The notes under the pieces are model-generated. The model searched no databases and was not told the DNA's origin. It worked only from the letters and a program-made list of their open reading frames with translations. A stretch of 5,079 bases of DNA, from the NCBI GenBank assembly GCA_903833025.1, contig CAILDT010000152.1:1-5079 (forward strand). The letters run 5' to 3'. Below are positions 1 through 5,079 of this stretch, piece by piece. Within the stretch, counting starts at the first letter, position 1. Every line of letters begins with the position of its first letter. The position numbers were made by a program, and so were the translations under genes. The stretch is from an uncultured Bacteroidota bacterium. Lineage in GTDB: Bacteria; Bacteroidota; Bacteroidia; 2-12-FULL-35-15.

Positions 1-14
1 CAAAAAGGAACTAT

Positions 15-464
15 ATGACAAACGAAACTCTCATTACAAACCCCGTTGTTCAACGGGTAGTTGATAAATTTGATACAGTATATAAGATGACTGGATCATT
101 TGTCGATAACAAAGATAGTGCTATTAAAGGATTACTAATCTCGGGTGATGCTGGCACAGGCAAAACACATTGGGTAAGAAAAGCATTCGAGGATAGAAAT
201 GCACAACCAGATGCCGAATATATCAAAGGCGGCTCGATTTCAGCGGCGGCATTGTATGTTAAGTTATATCAAAATCGTGCCAAGCATCGTGTCCTTATAC
301 TAGATGACTGCGATTTAATTCATCGTACCGGTAGTGAAAAGCGTGATATCCTTGATATGATCAAGGGTGCTACTGAGCCTTCGAGCCGCCCGCGCCAAAT
401 CATACATAGTACGTTTATTAAAATCGGCATTGGCTACATAATTATTTTCATCAAAACCGGCTAA
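15..464 (+). CDS. Phage-type AAA/P-loop ATPase, 3'-truncated by a junction near 396
   Basis: A 149-residue reading frame encoding the N-terminal part of a small P-loop ATPase. Walker A is GDAGTGKT at residues 44-51 (K50, T51), and Walker B is VLILDDCD at 93-100 (D97, D98). Small AAA ATPases of this layout are common in tailed-phage genomes with no settled function; a role in replication or DNA handling is only a guess. The start at 15 is supported by AAGGAA at 5-10, a Shine-Dalgarno unlike the AT-rich leaders of the other genes here. Family similarity appears to end around residues 125-129. The tail (HSTFIKIGIG and onwards to the stop) is the antisense of DinB codons, so it is not native protein. 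The sensor and C-terminal helical regions expected after Walker B are therefore missing. The protein as encoded is unlikely to be functional. Family assignment is good; the phage origin is an inference. Confidence 0.75.
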   Translation: MTNETLITNPVVQRVVDKFDTVYKMTGSFVDNKDSAIKGLLISGDAGTGKTHWVRKAFEDRNAQPDAEYIKGGSISAAALYVKLYQNRAKHRVLILDDCDLIHRTGSEKRDILDMIKGATEPSSRPRQIIHSTFIKIGIGYIIIFIKTG

Positions 465-725
465 AGGTGTTTTATCTTTTCTTGCAAAACGCAATGCACG
501 ATACGCCATTATCCGTTCCGTATCTATAATATGCCCTATAACCTCCTTGGGTGTCCACTTCCCTTCAGCATACCTGAAACTTTCTTTTTCTGCTGAAATA
601 CCAGAAATTAATTCCTGAATATCTATCACCTGTTCGTCCAATACTTTTATAATATCATCCGATTTTATTAAATCAATATACTTTTGATAACAAGCCGGAT
701 ATTCAGTGTTTGCAGGTCGTTTCAT
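315..725 (-). pseudogene. DinB family protein, C-terminal part lost at a junction near 396
   Basis: A 136-residue frame that begins as a typical Bacteroidota DinB/YfiT-like protein, a four-helix-bundle fold that usually binds a divalent metal through three histidines. Visible family features are the YAEGKWTPKEVIGHIIDTER segment (residues 52-71), which includes the first metal-ligand His (H65), then MAYRALRFARKDKTPLAGFDEN (73-94) and YVANADFNKRT (96-106). Similarity stops at about residues 109-111 (position ~396). What follows (ARRLSSTLDHIKD and on) is the antisense of the phage ATPase. Members are usually about 170 residues and carry the other two metal histidines in a C-terminal HxxxH-type motif, which is absent here. 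The product would lack its metal site. ATG at 723-725 is chosen because MKRP is a normal family N-terminus. It lies 11 bases downstream of apaG, so the two are probably co-transcribed. Enzymatic role is not known for this subgroup. Confidence 0.82.
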
Positions 726-736
726 AACTATAAATA

Positions 737-1132
737 TTAATTTAATCGGTTGGGCACTATTAATTCAAACTCCGGAATGGTAACTTTAAACAACGCTTTA
801 TCTATCCCGCGTTCCATTAAATAAGTGCCGCTCATTTTTCCTATTTCCGAATTTAAACTACAAGCCGATTCGTATTCAAACACTTCGCCTGGCTCTAATA
901 TTGGTTGTTCGCCCACTACTCCTTCGCCATCTACTTCGCTTTTTTCGCCGGTGGAATCGAATATATCCCAATGGCGAGACAATAACTGAACGGTGTATTC
1001 GCTATTGTTTGCAATGGTTATATGGTAGGAGAAAAGATAATGATGCTGTTCGATAACTGAATGTTCGGATTGAAATTTTGTTTCAACACTTATTTTTATT
1101 CCGTGAGTTACTTTATTTGCTTGTGTTCCCAT
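737..1132 (-). CDS. apaG: ApaG (DUF525) domain protein
   Basis: A complete 131-residue ApaG protein, close to the usual ~125-130. The single ApaG domain forms an Ig/fibronectin-like beta sandwich. Hallmarks visible are VQLLSRHWDIFD (residues 48-59), the glycine-rich GEGVVGEQP (69-77), the PGEVFEYESAC strand (81-91) and the MSGTYLM segment (100-106). The protein is cytoplasmic, with no signal peptide or membrane segment. ApaG is named from the apaH/ksgA operon of enterobacteria and was linked genetically to Co2+/Mg2+ efflux; its biochemical activity remains unclear, and no pyrophosphatase or transport function can be read from the sequence. Here it is not next to ksgA or apaH but leads a two-gene unit with a dinB-family gene 11 bases downstream. 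The ATG at 1130-1132 gives the usual N-terminal extension before the first strand (IKISVETKF). Confidence 0.94.
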   Translation of the reverse strand: MGTQANKVTHGIKISVETKFQSEHSVIEQHHYLFSYHITIANNSEYTVQLLSRHWDIFDSTGEKSEVDGEGVVGEQPILEPGEVFEYESACSLNSEIGKMSGTYLMERGIDKALFKVTIPEFELIVPNRLN

Positions 1133-1168
1133 AACATTTTAATTTATTGATGCTCGGATAATGCGGTG

Positions 1169-1197
1169 CAATATTAAACATTTCTTTTCCAACCAAA
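1169..1197 (-). promoter_or_regulatory. Candidate promoter for apaG-dinB
   Basis: On the minus strand a TAATATTG box (1169-1176) matches the Bacteroidota -7 consensus TAnnTTTG at all but one fixed base. TTTG at 1194-1197 lies 17 bases upstream as a candidate -33 element. It is the best-placed match upstream of the apaG start and would give a leader of about 30 bases. In DNA this AT-rich, chance matches are common, so this is tentative. Confidence 0.33.
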
Positions 1198-1283
1198 CAA
1201 ATATTGTGCTAAAAAGAGGTAAGAGAGGGAGTATATGACAAATTGATAGTTTTTGATTACGCTGAAAGACAATTAATATTGTT

Positions 1284-1291
1284 TACATTTG
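1284..1291 (+). promoter_or_regulatory. Possible -7 box upstream of the SPFH gene (distal)
   Basis: TACATTTG matches TAnnTTTG exactly and is followed directly by the first copy of TTCATCTTTAATTC (1292-1305). There is no TTG at a proper -33 distance. If used, the SPFH transcript would have a leader of over 300 bases running through the 21-bp repeat array. Weak evidence in AT-rich DNA. Confidence 0.2.
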
Positions 1292-1451
1292 TTCATCTTT
1301 AATTCAAATTTCCGACTGAAATAACGGGGGGTATTTTTACCAACTCATCAATAACAAAGATACAGAACAAGGTAAATTTGTAATAACTCATTAATAATTA
1401 ATCAATTTTAATTACATTTTGTTTGGATAATTACGTTTTTCCGCTCTATAA

Positions 1452-1556
1452 AATAATTTTACACCTCCGAAAAATCGTTTTGTAGCTTTACCAAATCATT
1501 TTCTACCTCTACTAAATCATTTTGCAGTCCCATTAATTTATTTTGCTGACCAGAAA
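1452..1556. repeat. 21-bp imperfect tandem repeat, about five units
   Basis: Four adjacent 21-base units are clear: 1473-1493, 1494-1514, 1515-1535 and 1536-1556. The consensus is roughly AATCATTTT-(G/C)-TA-CTCTA-TA. A fifth, more decayed unit lies at 1452-1472 (14 of 21 bases match the 1494 unit), and there may be a sixth trace at 1431-1451. Because 21 is a multiple of three, the repeat reads as heptads. On the minus strand it gives QNKLMGL, QNDLVEV, ENDLVKL, QNDFSEV and then a stop (TAA at 1459-1461). On the plus strand it gives KSFCSFT, KSFSTST, KSFCSPI with no start codon. The minus-strand heptads have the hydrophobic spacing of a coiled coil. Both a non-coding repeat and a gene remnant are possible. 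Confidence 0.8.
1459..1533 (-). other. Possible small ORF (24 codons) or coiled-coil gene remnant in the 21-bp repeat
   Basis: Minus-strand ATG at 1531-1533 opens a 24-codon frame made almost entirely of heptads (QNDLVEV, ENDLVKL, QNDFSEV), ending at TAA 1459-1461. The frame extends upstream without an ATG to a TGA near 1573-1575. The stop sits where the repeat would otherwise have CAA (Gln), so one C-to-T change could have cut off a longer heptad run: the next codons, NYF, align with NDL/NDF. No ribosome-binding site or promoter is evident. I list it as a candidate only; it may not be translated. Confidence 0.25.
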
Positions 1557-1561
1557 AAAAT

Positions 1562-1588
1562 TTGAAATGAATTCAATTTATACTTTTA
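1562..1588 (+). promoter_or_regulatory. Candidate proximal promoter of the SPFH gene
   Basis: TACTTTTA at 1581-1588 matches the TAnnTTTG -7 box except for the last base. TTG at 1562-1564 is a possible -33 element with a 16-base gap, slightly short for the phylum. The leader would be about 40 bases. No Shine-Dalgarno precedes the ATG at 1633, which is usual for Bacteroidota. Confidence 0.3.
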
Positions 1589-1632
1589 CAAGGTAATTAT
1601 TATTATTTATTCATCTTTAATTCTTAAACAAA

Positions 1633-2637
1633 ATGGCTTTAATTAAATTTTTATCGTTTTTGATTTTACTTTATGGATTGGTGGGAGTGGTGCTTTCGTT
1701 TATTGAAATAAATGGTGTGGCAAAGGATGAACACGGGCGGGAAACGGGGACAACGAAGCGAAAAATAAATTTACCGTTTCACAGGTTATCGCTTTGGCTG
1801 GGTGGTGTTACGTTTTTTTTGACAATGATTATTGTTAGGATTGGCGCACAAGACGCTGGTGTAATGGTAACTCCGCGTGGGGTGGATGAAGATGAGTTGC
1901 ATACGGGCTGGCATATTGTGATGCCGTGGAACAGTATTTATATTATGGATAAAACGGTGTGGGTTTATACGTGTGCGAATTCGGCAAAGGAGGGAGCTAA
2001 ACCAGATGCGGATGCTATTTGGGCTCCGACAAAAGATGGTATAAAAATGGGGTTTGATGTGTCGGTAAGTTGGAGAATTATACCTACTGAGGCGAGTTGG
2101 ATTTATGCAAATATTTCGGAAAATGATGGTGGCACTTCAGGAAGATATTATTGGCTGGAGGAAAATGTTATTCGTCCGAAATTAAAGTCGGCGATGGCTT
2201 TGACGGTTAGTAATTATAGTCCGATAGAAGCGTATTCGACAAAACGCCAGGAGATACAAGACCATATAATTGCGCGAATGAGAGAAGAAGTGAAGGGGTA
2301 TAAATTAATTATTGAGCAGGTGGATATGCGTGAGGTTTTTTATAATCCGGAATATGAACAGGCGATTAATGCGAAGAAACTAGCCGAACAGGAGGTTTTG
2401 AGATTGGTGGAGGTTACGAAACAAAAAGAGGAGCAGTTGAAACAATCGTCTATTGATAAGGATATTGCGATACAGCAAGCAGAAGGCGAAGCAAAATCTT
2501 TGCAGATAAAAGGGACGTCGATTGCTCAAAATCCAAAAATAATAGAGCTTGAATGGATTAATAAATGGGATGGAAAATTGCCTACTTATATGATGGGTGA
2601 CGGGAAAGGGATAATGATGAATTTGAATAATAAGTAG
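1633..2637 (+). CDS. SPFH/prohibitin-like membrane protein
   Basis: A complete 334-residue SPFH (band 7) protein. Two hydrophobic helices at residues about 4-24 and 52-69 flank a charged loop (KDEHGRETGTTKRK, 31-44), so the N-terminus anchors it in the inner membrane. The SPFH domain follows from about 72 to 235: GVMVTPRGVDEDELHTGWH (76-94), then beta strands such as KMGFDVSVSWRI (138-149) and the helix around EAYSTKRQEIQDHI (199-212). A charged, Ala/Glu/Lys/Gln-rich helix (about 240-292, KKLAEQEVLRLVEVTKQKEE) is the coiled-coil stalk used for ring assembly. The end, IELEWINKWDGKLPTYMMG, is the prohibitin-like tail. Relatives form large membrane rings that scaffold or regulate membrane proteases such as FtsH; the partner here is unknown, and no nfeD or protease gene is adjacent. 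It faces the lipoprotein gene convergently with a 27-base gap. The ATG at 1633 starts directly before the first membrane helix. Confidence 0.9.
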   Translation: MALIKFLSFLILLYGLVGVVLSFIEINGVAKDEHGRETGTTKRKINLPFHRLSLWLGGVTFFLTMIIVRIGAQDAGVMVTPRGVDEDELHTGWHIVMPWNSIYIMDKTVWVYTCANSAKEGAKPDADAIWAPTKDGIKMGFDVSVSWRIIPTEASWIYANISENDGGTSGRYYWLEENVIRPKLKSAMALTVSNYSPIEAYSTKRQEIQDHIIARMREEVKGYKLIIEQVDMREVFYNPEYEQAINAKKLAEQEVLRLVEVTKQKEEQLKQSSIDKDIAIQQAEGEAKSLQIKGTSIAQNPKIIELEWINKWDGKLPTYMMGDGKGIMMNLNNK

Positions 2638-2646
2638 GGTTTAGGA

Positions 2647-2668
2647 ATAAATTTAATTTAAATTTTAT
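2647..2668. terminator. Weak AT-only inverted repeat between convergent genes
   Basis: ATAAATTT (2647-2654) can pair with AAATTTTAT (2660-2668) around a five-base loop, with one bulged base. It sits at the meeting point of the SPFH gene and the lipoprotein gene and overlaps the latter's stop codon. It is made of A and T only, so the hairpin is weak; a role as a shared terminator rests mainly on position. Confidence 0.22.
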
Positions 2669-3153
2669 TTGCTTGTTTCTGAAAAAGCAGGTAAAGTGGC
2701 AGTTGTGGAGGTGCTGGTACCGATTGTGAAATTAATATTTACAATGTTTGGTTGTTGGTCGTCGTCATCGTTATCGTTTCCGTGGTGATGGTGGTGTGCG
2801 CAACCGCCTTGTGGTGGTGGGTTGTTGCCATTATGACAATCGCCATCCTTAGTATCGGCAATGGTTACGTTGTCGGTTCCGGTGTAGTTTGAAGAGGGGG
2901 TGTATTGATAGATGTCGTTATTGGAGGCATCTTTACTAACCGTGCTGATGGTGTAATGCGAAGCTTGTGTTACAAACTTGTAAGGCGATTTGGTAGTGTT
3001 GGCAGGCAAAGTGAAAGTATAGGCTTCGTTTTGCTTTAGGGTGATGTTTAAATTTGTGATGATTGGCGGCTTTGGTGGCTCTTGTTTACGGCAAGACTGG
3101 AACGCTGCAATTGTTGCAATTGCGATGGCGCAAAGGATGATTGATTTTTTCAT
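2665..3153 (-). CDS. Lipoprotein with an Ig-like domain and a Cys/His/Asp-rich insertion
   Basis: A 162-residue predicted lipoprotein of unknown function. A lysine start (MKKS), a hydrophobic stretch (IILCAIAIATIAAF) and the lipobox FQSC point to lipidation at C21; RKQEPPKPP follows as a linker. Residues ~32-100 resemble a bacterial Ig/cadherin-like beta-sandwich repeat (ITLKQNEAYTFTLPA near 37-51, then IYQYTPSSNYTGTDNVTI at 81-98). An insertion at about 101-136 interrupts it. This contains DGDCH (C106, H107), GGC (C118), five consecutive histidines (120-124) and four aspartates (129-132). A last strand, PNIVNINFTIG, resumes the fold. The Cys/His/Asp cluster looks able to bind metal ions (inference). 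The protein is likely on the cell surface or periplasmic side. It lies downstream of the ABC exporter with a 147-base gap and its own -7 box, so a shared role is not shown. Confidence 0.75.
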   Translation of the reverse strand: MKKSIILCAIAIATIAAFQSCRKQEPPKPPIITNLNITLKQNEAYTFTLPANTTKSPYKFVTQASHYTISTVSKDASNNDIYQYTPSSNYTGTDNVTIADTKDGDCHNGNNPPPQGGCAHHHHHGNDNDDDDQQPNIVNINFTIGTSTSTTATLPAFSETSK

Positions 3154-3181
3154 TTTCGTTTTTGTTTTAAAATTATTTATA

Positions 3182-3189
3182 CAAAAGTA
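3182..3189 (-). promoter_or_regulatory. -7 promoter box of the lipoprotein gene
   Basis: Minus-strand TACTTTTG is an exact match to the Bacteroidota TAnnTTTG box, 28 bases upstream of the lipoprotein ATG, giving a leader of about 20 bases. No clear TTG is present at the -33 distance. It suggests that the lipoprotein is transcribed independently of the ABC exporter. Confidence 0.48.
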
Positions 3190-3256
3190 GAGAAGTTATT
3201 TGTTTGAAATTTTTATTTGCGATGTGTGGCGGGTTTGTTGGTGTTAATGACTTTTT

Positions 3257-3286
3257 GAATTATGAGTTATGAATTATGAGTTATGA
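3257..3286. repeat. Heptanucleotide tandem repeat (GARTTAT) x4
   Basis: The run is GAATTAT GAGTTAT GAATTAT GAGTTAT GA, i.e. two perfect 14-base units or four 7-base units. It lies between the stop codon of the ABC exporter and the promoter box of the lipoprotein. It resembles the short tandemly repeated heptanucleotides described in cyanobacteria; from memory, similar runs also recur between genes in Bacteroidota. The repeat is not an inverted repeat and does not look like a terminator hairpin. Confidence 0.8.
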
Positions 3287-3300
3287 CTGGTTTGTGTTGA

Positions 3301-5076
3301 CTATTGGATTAATGTGTCTTCCTCTTTGAATTGTAATTCGAATAATCGTTTGTATTGTCCGTTTTGTTTTAATAATTCCTGATGGTTTCCTTGTTCTATT
3401 ATTTCGCCTTTGTCGAGAACAATAATTTTATCGGCTTTTTGGATGGTTGCCAAACGGTGAGCAATGATGATGGATGTACGGTTTTTGGTGATGATATCTA
3501 TTGCGTTTTGAATTAGTTTTTCGGTTTCGGTATCGATGGATGATGTGGCTTCGTCGAGCACTAAAATTCTTGGGTTATAAACGTAGGCTCGGATGAATGA
3601 AATTAATTGTCGCTGCCCTACCGAAAGCATTGCGCCGCGTTCCATTGCGTTGTAATTGTAACCGTTTGGGAGTTTTGAAATGAAATCGTGTGCTCCAACT
3701 ATTTTTGCGGATTCGATTATTTTTTCTGTTGTGATTTCTGGATTGTTTAATGAAATATTATTTGCTAATGTATCTGAAAATAAAAATACATCTTGCAAAA
3801 CTACACCGATATTTTTTCGGAGAGATGTTAATTCGTAATCACGAACGTCAACACCGTCAATGCTAATAACGCCTTTATTATATTCGTAAAAACGATTTAA
3901 TAAATTAATGATGGAAGATTTTCCGGCACCTGTGGCACCAACTAAAGCAATTGTTTGTCCCGATTTTACGGTGAAGGAAACATTTTTAAGCACCCAATCT
4001 TCATCGTTGTATGCAAAAAAAACATTTTGTAATTCTACATCGCCTTGAATATTTTCAGCTGATTTGTTTCCAAGATTTTCTATTTTTTCATCGGTATCTA
4101 ATACTTTAAAAACTCTGTCTGACGAAACCATTCCCATCTGAAGGGTATTGAATCTATCAGCTAATTGGCGGATTGGACGGAACATCATATTTAAAAATAA
4201 AATGAATTCGACAAGTTGTCCTTCAGTAGTTATGGTTTGTAAAATTTCTTTTCCACCCCACCAAACAAGTAAACCAAGAGATAAAGAAGAAAGAATTTCT
4301 ACAACGGGAAAAAAGATGGAATATGCCATTATGGAACGAATGTTTGCATCGCGATGTTTGGTATTTATTTCATCAAACTTTTTACTTTCGGCTTTTTCGC
4401 GATTAAAAATCTGAACGATATTCATACCTGTAATATGTTCCTGAACAAAGGCGTTTAATCTCGCTACTTGTGTTCGAACATCTTGAAAGGAAGCAGCAAC
4501 AGACTTTTTGAAGATGTAGGTTGCAATTAATAAAAAAGGAATTGGAATAAGTACTATTAATGTGAGTTTGAAATTGAGAAATAACATTACGCCAAGCAGG
4601 ACAAATAATTTCATTAAGTCACCAATGATGGAAATTAATCCGTCGGAAAACATATCGGCAATAACTTCTATGTCGGACACGGCACGAGTTACGAGAGTGC
4701 CTATTGGCGTGTTGTCGTAATACTTTAAACGCAGCGATGCGATGTGTTTGTAGAGTTGGATGCGTAAATCTTTAATTATACTTTGACCGAGACGGTTGGT
4801 TAAAAACGAATCGAAAAATTGTACAATTGCTTCGAGAATTAATAAACCGATGAGTGCCATTGTCATATTAAAAAGCATATCGGCATTATGTTTAACAACA
4901 AAATTATCGAACGTGTATTGAATTAAAATGGGACGAACGGGAGAAAGGAACGCGTAAAAGGTGGTAGCAAAAATGGCAAATGCAAAATTTGTTTTGTAGG
5001 ATTTAGCATAAGACAGTATTCGTTTTAGTATTGCAAAGTCGACTGCTTTACCTGTTATTTTATTTTCTTTGGACAT
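3301..5076 (-). CDS. ABC exporter half-transporter (MsbA/MdlB type), fused membrane and ATPase domains
   Basis: A complete-looking 591-residue type IV ABC exporter subunit. The transmembrane domain covers about 15-310, with hydrophobic helices near 31-53, 68-89, 147-167, 168-190, 250-273 and 286-300. The long cytoplasmic loops carry the usual YYDNTPIGTLVTRAVSDIE (119-137) and FNREKAE (224-230) motifs. The ATPase domain (about 345-585) has the A-loop tyrosine Y356, Walker A GATGAGKS (380-387, K386), Q-loop Q428, signature LSVGQ (484-488), Walker B ILVLDE (504-509, catalytic E509), D-loop SSID (512-515) and switch H540. All catalytic residues are present, so it should be active as a homodimer or with another half. 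The valine in the signature is common in the MdlB-like group. Substrate (lipid, drug or peptide) cannot be told. The start at 5076 gives a normal N-terminus (KITGKAVDFAILKRIL), but only three upstream bases are visible, so an earlier start cannot be excluded. Confidence 0.95.
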   Translation of the reverse strand: MSKENKITGKAVDFAILKRILSYAKSYKTNFAFAIFATTFYAFLSPVRPILIQYTFDNFVVKHNADMLFNMTMALIGLLILEAIVQFFDSFLTNRLGQSIIKDLRIQLYKHIASLRLKYYDNTPIGTLVTRAVSDIEVIADMFSDGLISIIGDLMKLFVLLGVMLFLNFKLTLIVLIPIPFLLIATYIFKKSVAASFQDVRTQVARLNAFVQEHITGMNIVQIFNREKAESKKFDEINTKHRDANIRSIMAYSIFFPVVEILSSLSLGLLVWWGGKEILQTITTEGQLVEFILFLNMMFRPIRQLADRFNTLQMGMVSSDRVFKVLDTDEKIENLGNKSAENIQGDVELQNVFFAYNDEDWVLKNVSFTVKSGQTIALVGATGAGKSSIINLLNRFYEYNKGVISIDGVDVRDYELTSLRKNIGVVLQDVFLFSDTLANNISLNNPEITTEKIIESAKIVGAHDFISKLPNGYNYNAMERGAMLSVGQRQLISFIRAYVYNPRILVLDEATSSIDTETEKLIQNAIDIITKNRTSIIIAHRLATIQKADKIIVLDKGEIIEQGNHQELLKQNGQYKRLFELQFKEEDTLIQ

Positions 5077-5079
5077 AAA

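Larger units (their letters stand above)
1133..1632. other. 500-base AT-rich intergenic region between divergent apaG and SPFH genes
   Basis: No convincing protein gene, tRNA or structured RNA is visible. The region separates two divergently transcribed genes, so it must hold both promoters. It contains the candidate apaG promoter (1169-1197), several loose TAnnTTTG boxes on the plus strand (1284-1291 TACATTTG, 1373-1380 TAAATTTG), the 21-bp tandem repeat array (about 1452-1556) and a 14-base direct repeat (TTCATCTTTAATTC at 1292-1305 and again at 1610-1623, just before the SPFH start). Its length is large for a gap between two ordinary genes, which fits either a decayed gene or a repeat insertion. 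Confidence 0.6.

Noticed and set aside
402..464. The C-terminal tail of the ATPase frame (HSTFIKIGIG and on) as a possible membrane segment
   Set aside because: These codons are the reverse strand of conserved DinB residues (FDENNYVANADFNKR), so the hydrophobic look is accidental.
1..464. Left edge of an integrated prophage
   Set aside because: Only one truncated phage-type gene is visible, with no integrase, tRNA, att-like duplication or intact terminal gene at the border; a chimeric join explains the same facts more simply.
1328..1344. Possible terminator hairpin around GGGGGGTATTTTTACC
   Set aside because: Only a four-base stem (GGTA/TACC) can form, and there is no upstream gene on that strand that would need a terminator there.
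1373..1380. TAAATTTG as a further promoter -7 box
   Set aside because: It fits the consensus, but has no -33 partner and such boxes arise often by chance in this AT-rich stretch.
1431..1556. CRISPR array
   Set aside because: The 21-bp units follow one another directly with no unique spacers, and they diverge from each other; no cas genes are present.
4148..4414. An 88-codon open frame on the plus strand inside the ABC exporter gene
   Set aside because: It is fully antisense to the conserved membrane domain of the exporter, has no recognisable protein features and no promoter or ribosome-binding site of its own.

Overview
The window looks like a chromosomal stretch from a member of the Bacteroidota. 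Start codons in AT-rich leaders lack a Shine-Dalgarno motif. There are -7-type promoter boxes of the TAnnTTTG class, a lipoprotein signal ending in Ser-Cys, and ApaG, DinB and ABC exporter sequences of the type usual in that phylum. The assignment is from protein and promoter style only; genus cannot be given. The first ~400 bases do not fit this picture: they carry a gene with a good Shine-Dalgarno (AAGGAA) that encodes a small AAA-type ATPase of the kind found in phages.

Layout, left to right. 15-~400 (+): N-terminal part of the phage-type ATPase, which then runs into antisense host sequence and stops at 464. ~396-725 (-): N-terminal two thirds of a DinB-family protein whose C-terminal half is missing at the same point. 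737-1132 (-): intact apaG, 11 bases upstream of dinB and probably co-transcribed with it. 1133-1632: a 500-base AT-rich intergenic region holding candidate promoter boxes and a 21-bp tandem repeat. 1633-2637 (+): a two-helix-anchored SPFH/prohibitin-like membrane protein. 2665-3153 (-): a short lipoprotein with a Cys/His/Asp-rich, metal-binding-like insertion, convergent with the SPFH gene. 3154-3300: spacer with a perfect -7 box and a heptanucleotide repeat. 3301-5076 (-): a complete MsbA/MdlB-type ABC exporter half-transporter whose start lies three bases from the window end.

The host genes do not form one obvious pathway. apaG and dinB form a small unit. The ABC exporter precedes the lipoprotein on the same strand, but the lipoprotein has its own promoter box. 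The SPFH gene stands alone, without an NfeD partner in view. I see no convincing new multi-gene system. The items most worth following are the sharp phage/host junction near 396 (probably a chimeric join or an illegitimate recombination), the heptad-encoding 21-bp repeat at 1452-1556, and the metal-binding-like loop in the lipoprotein.
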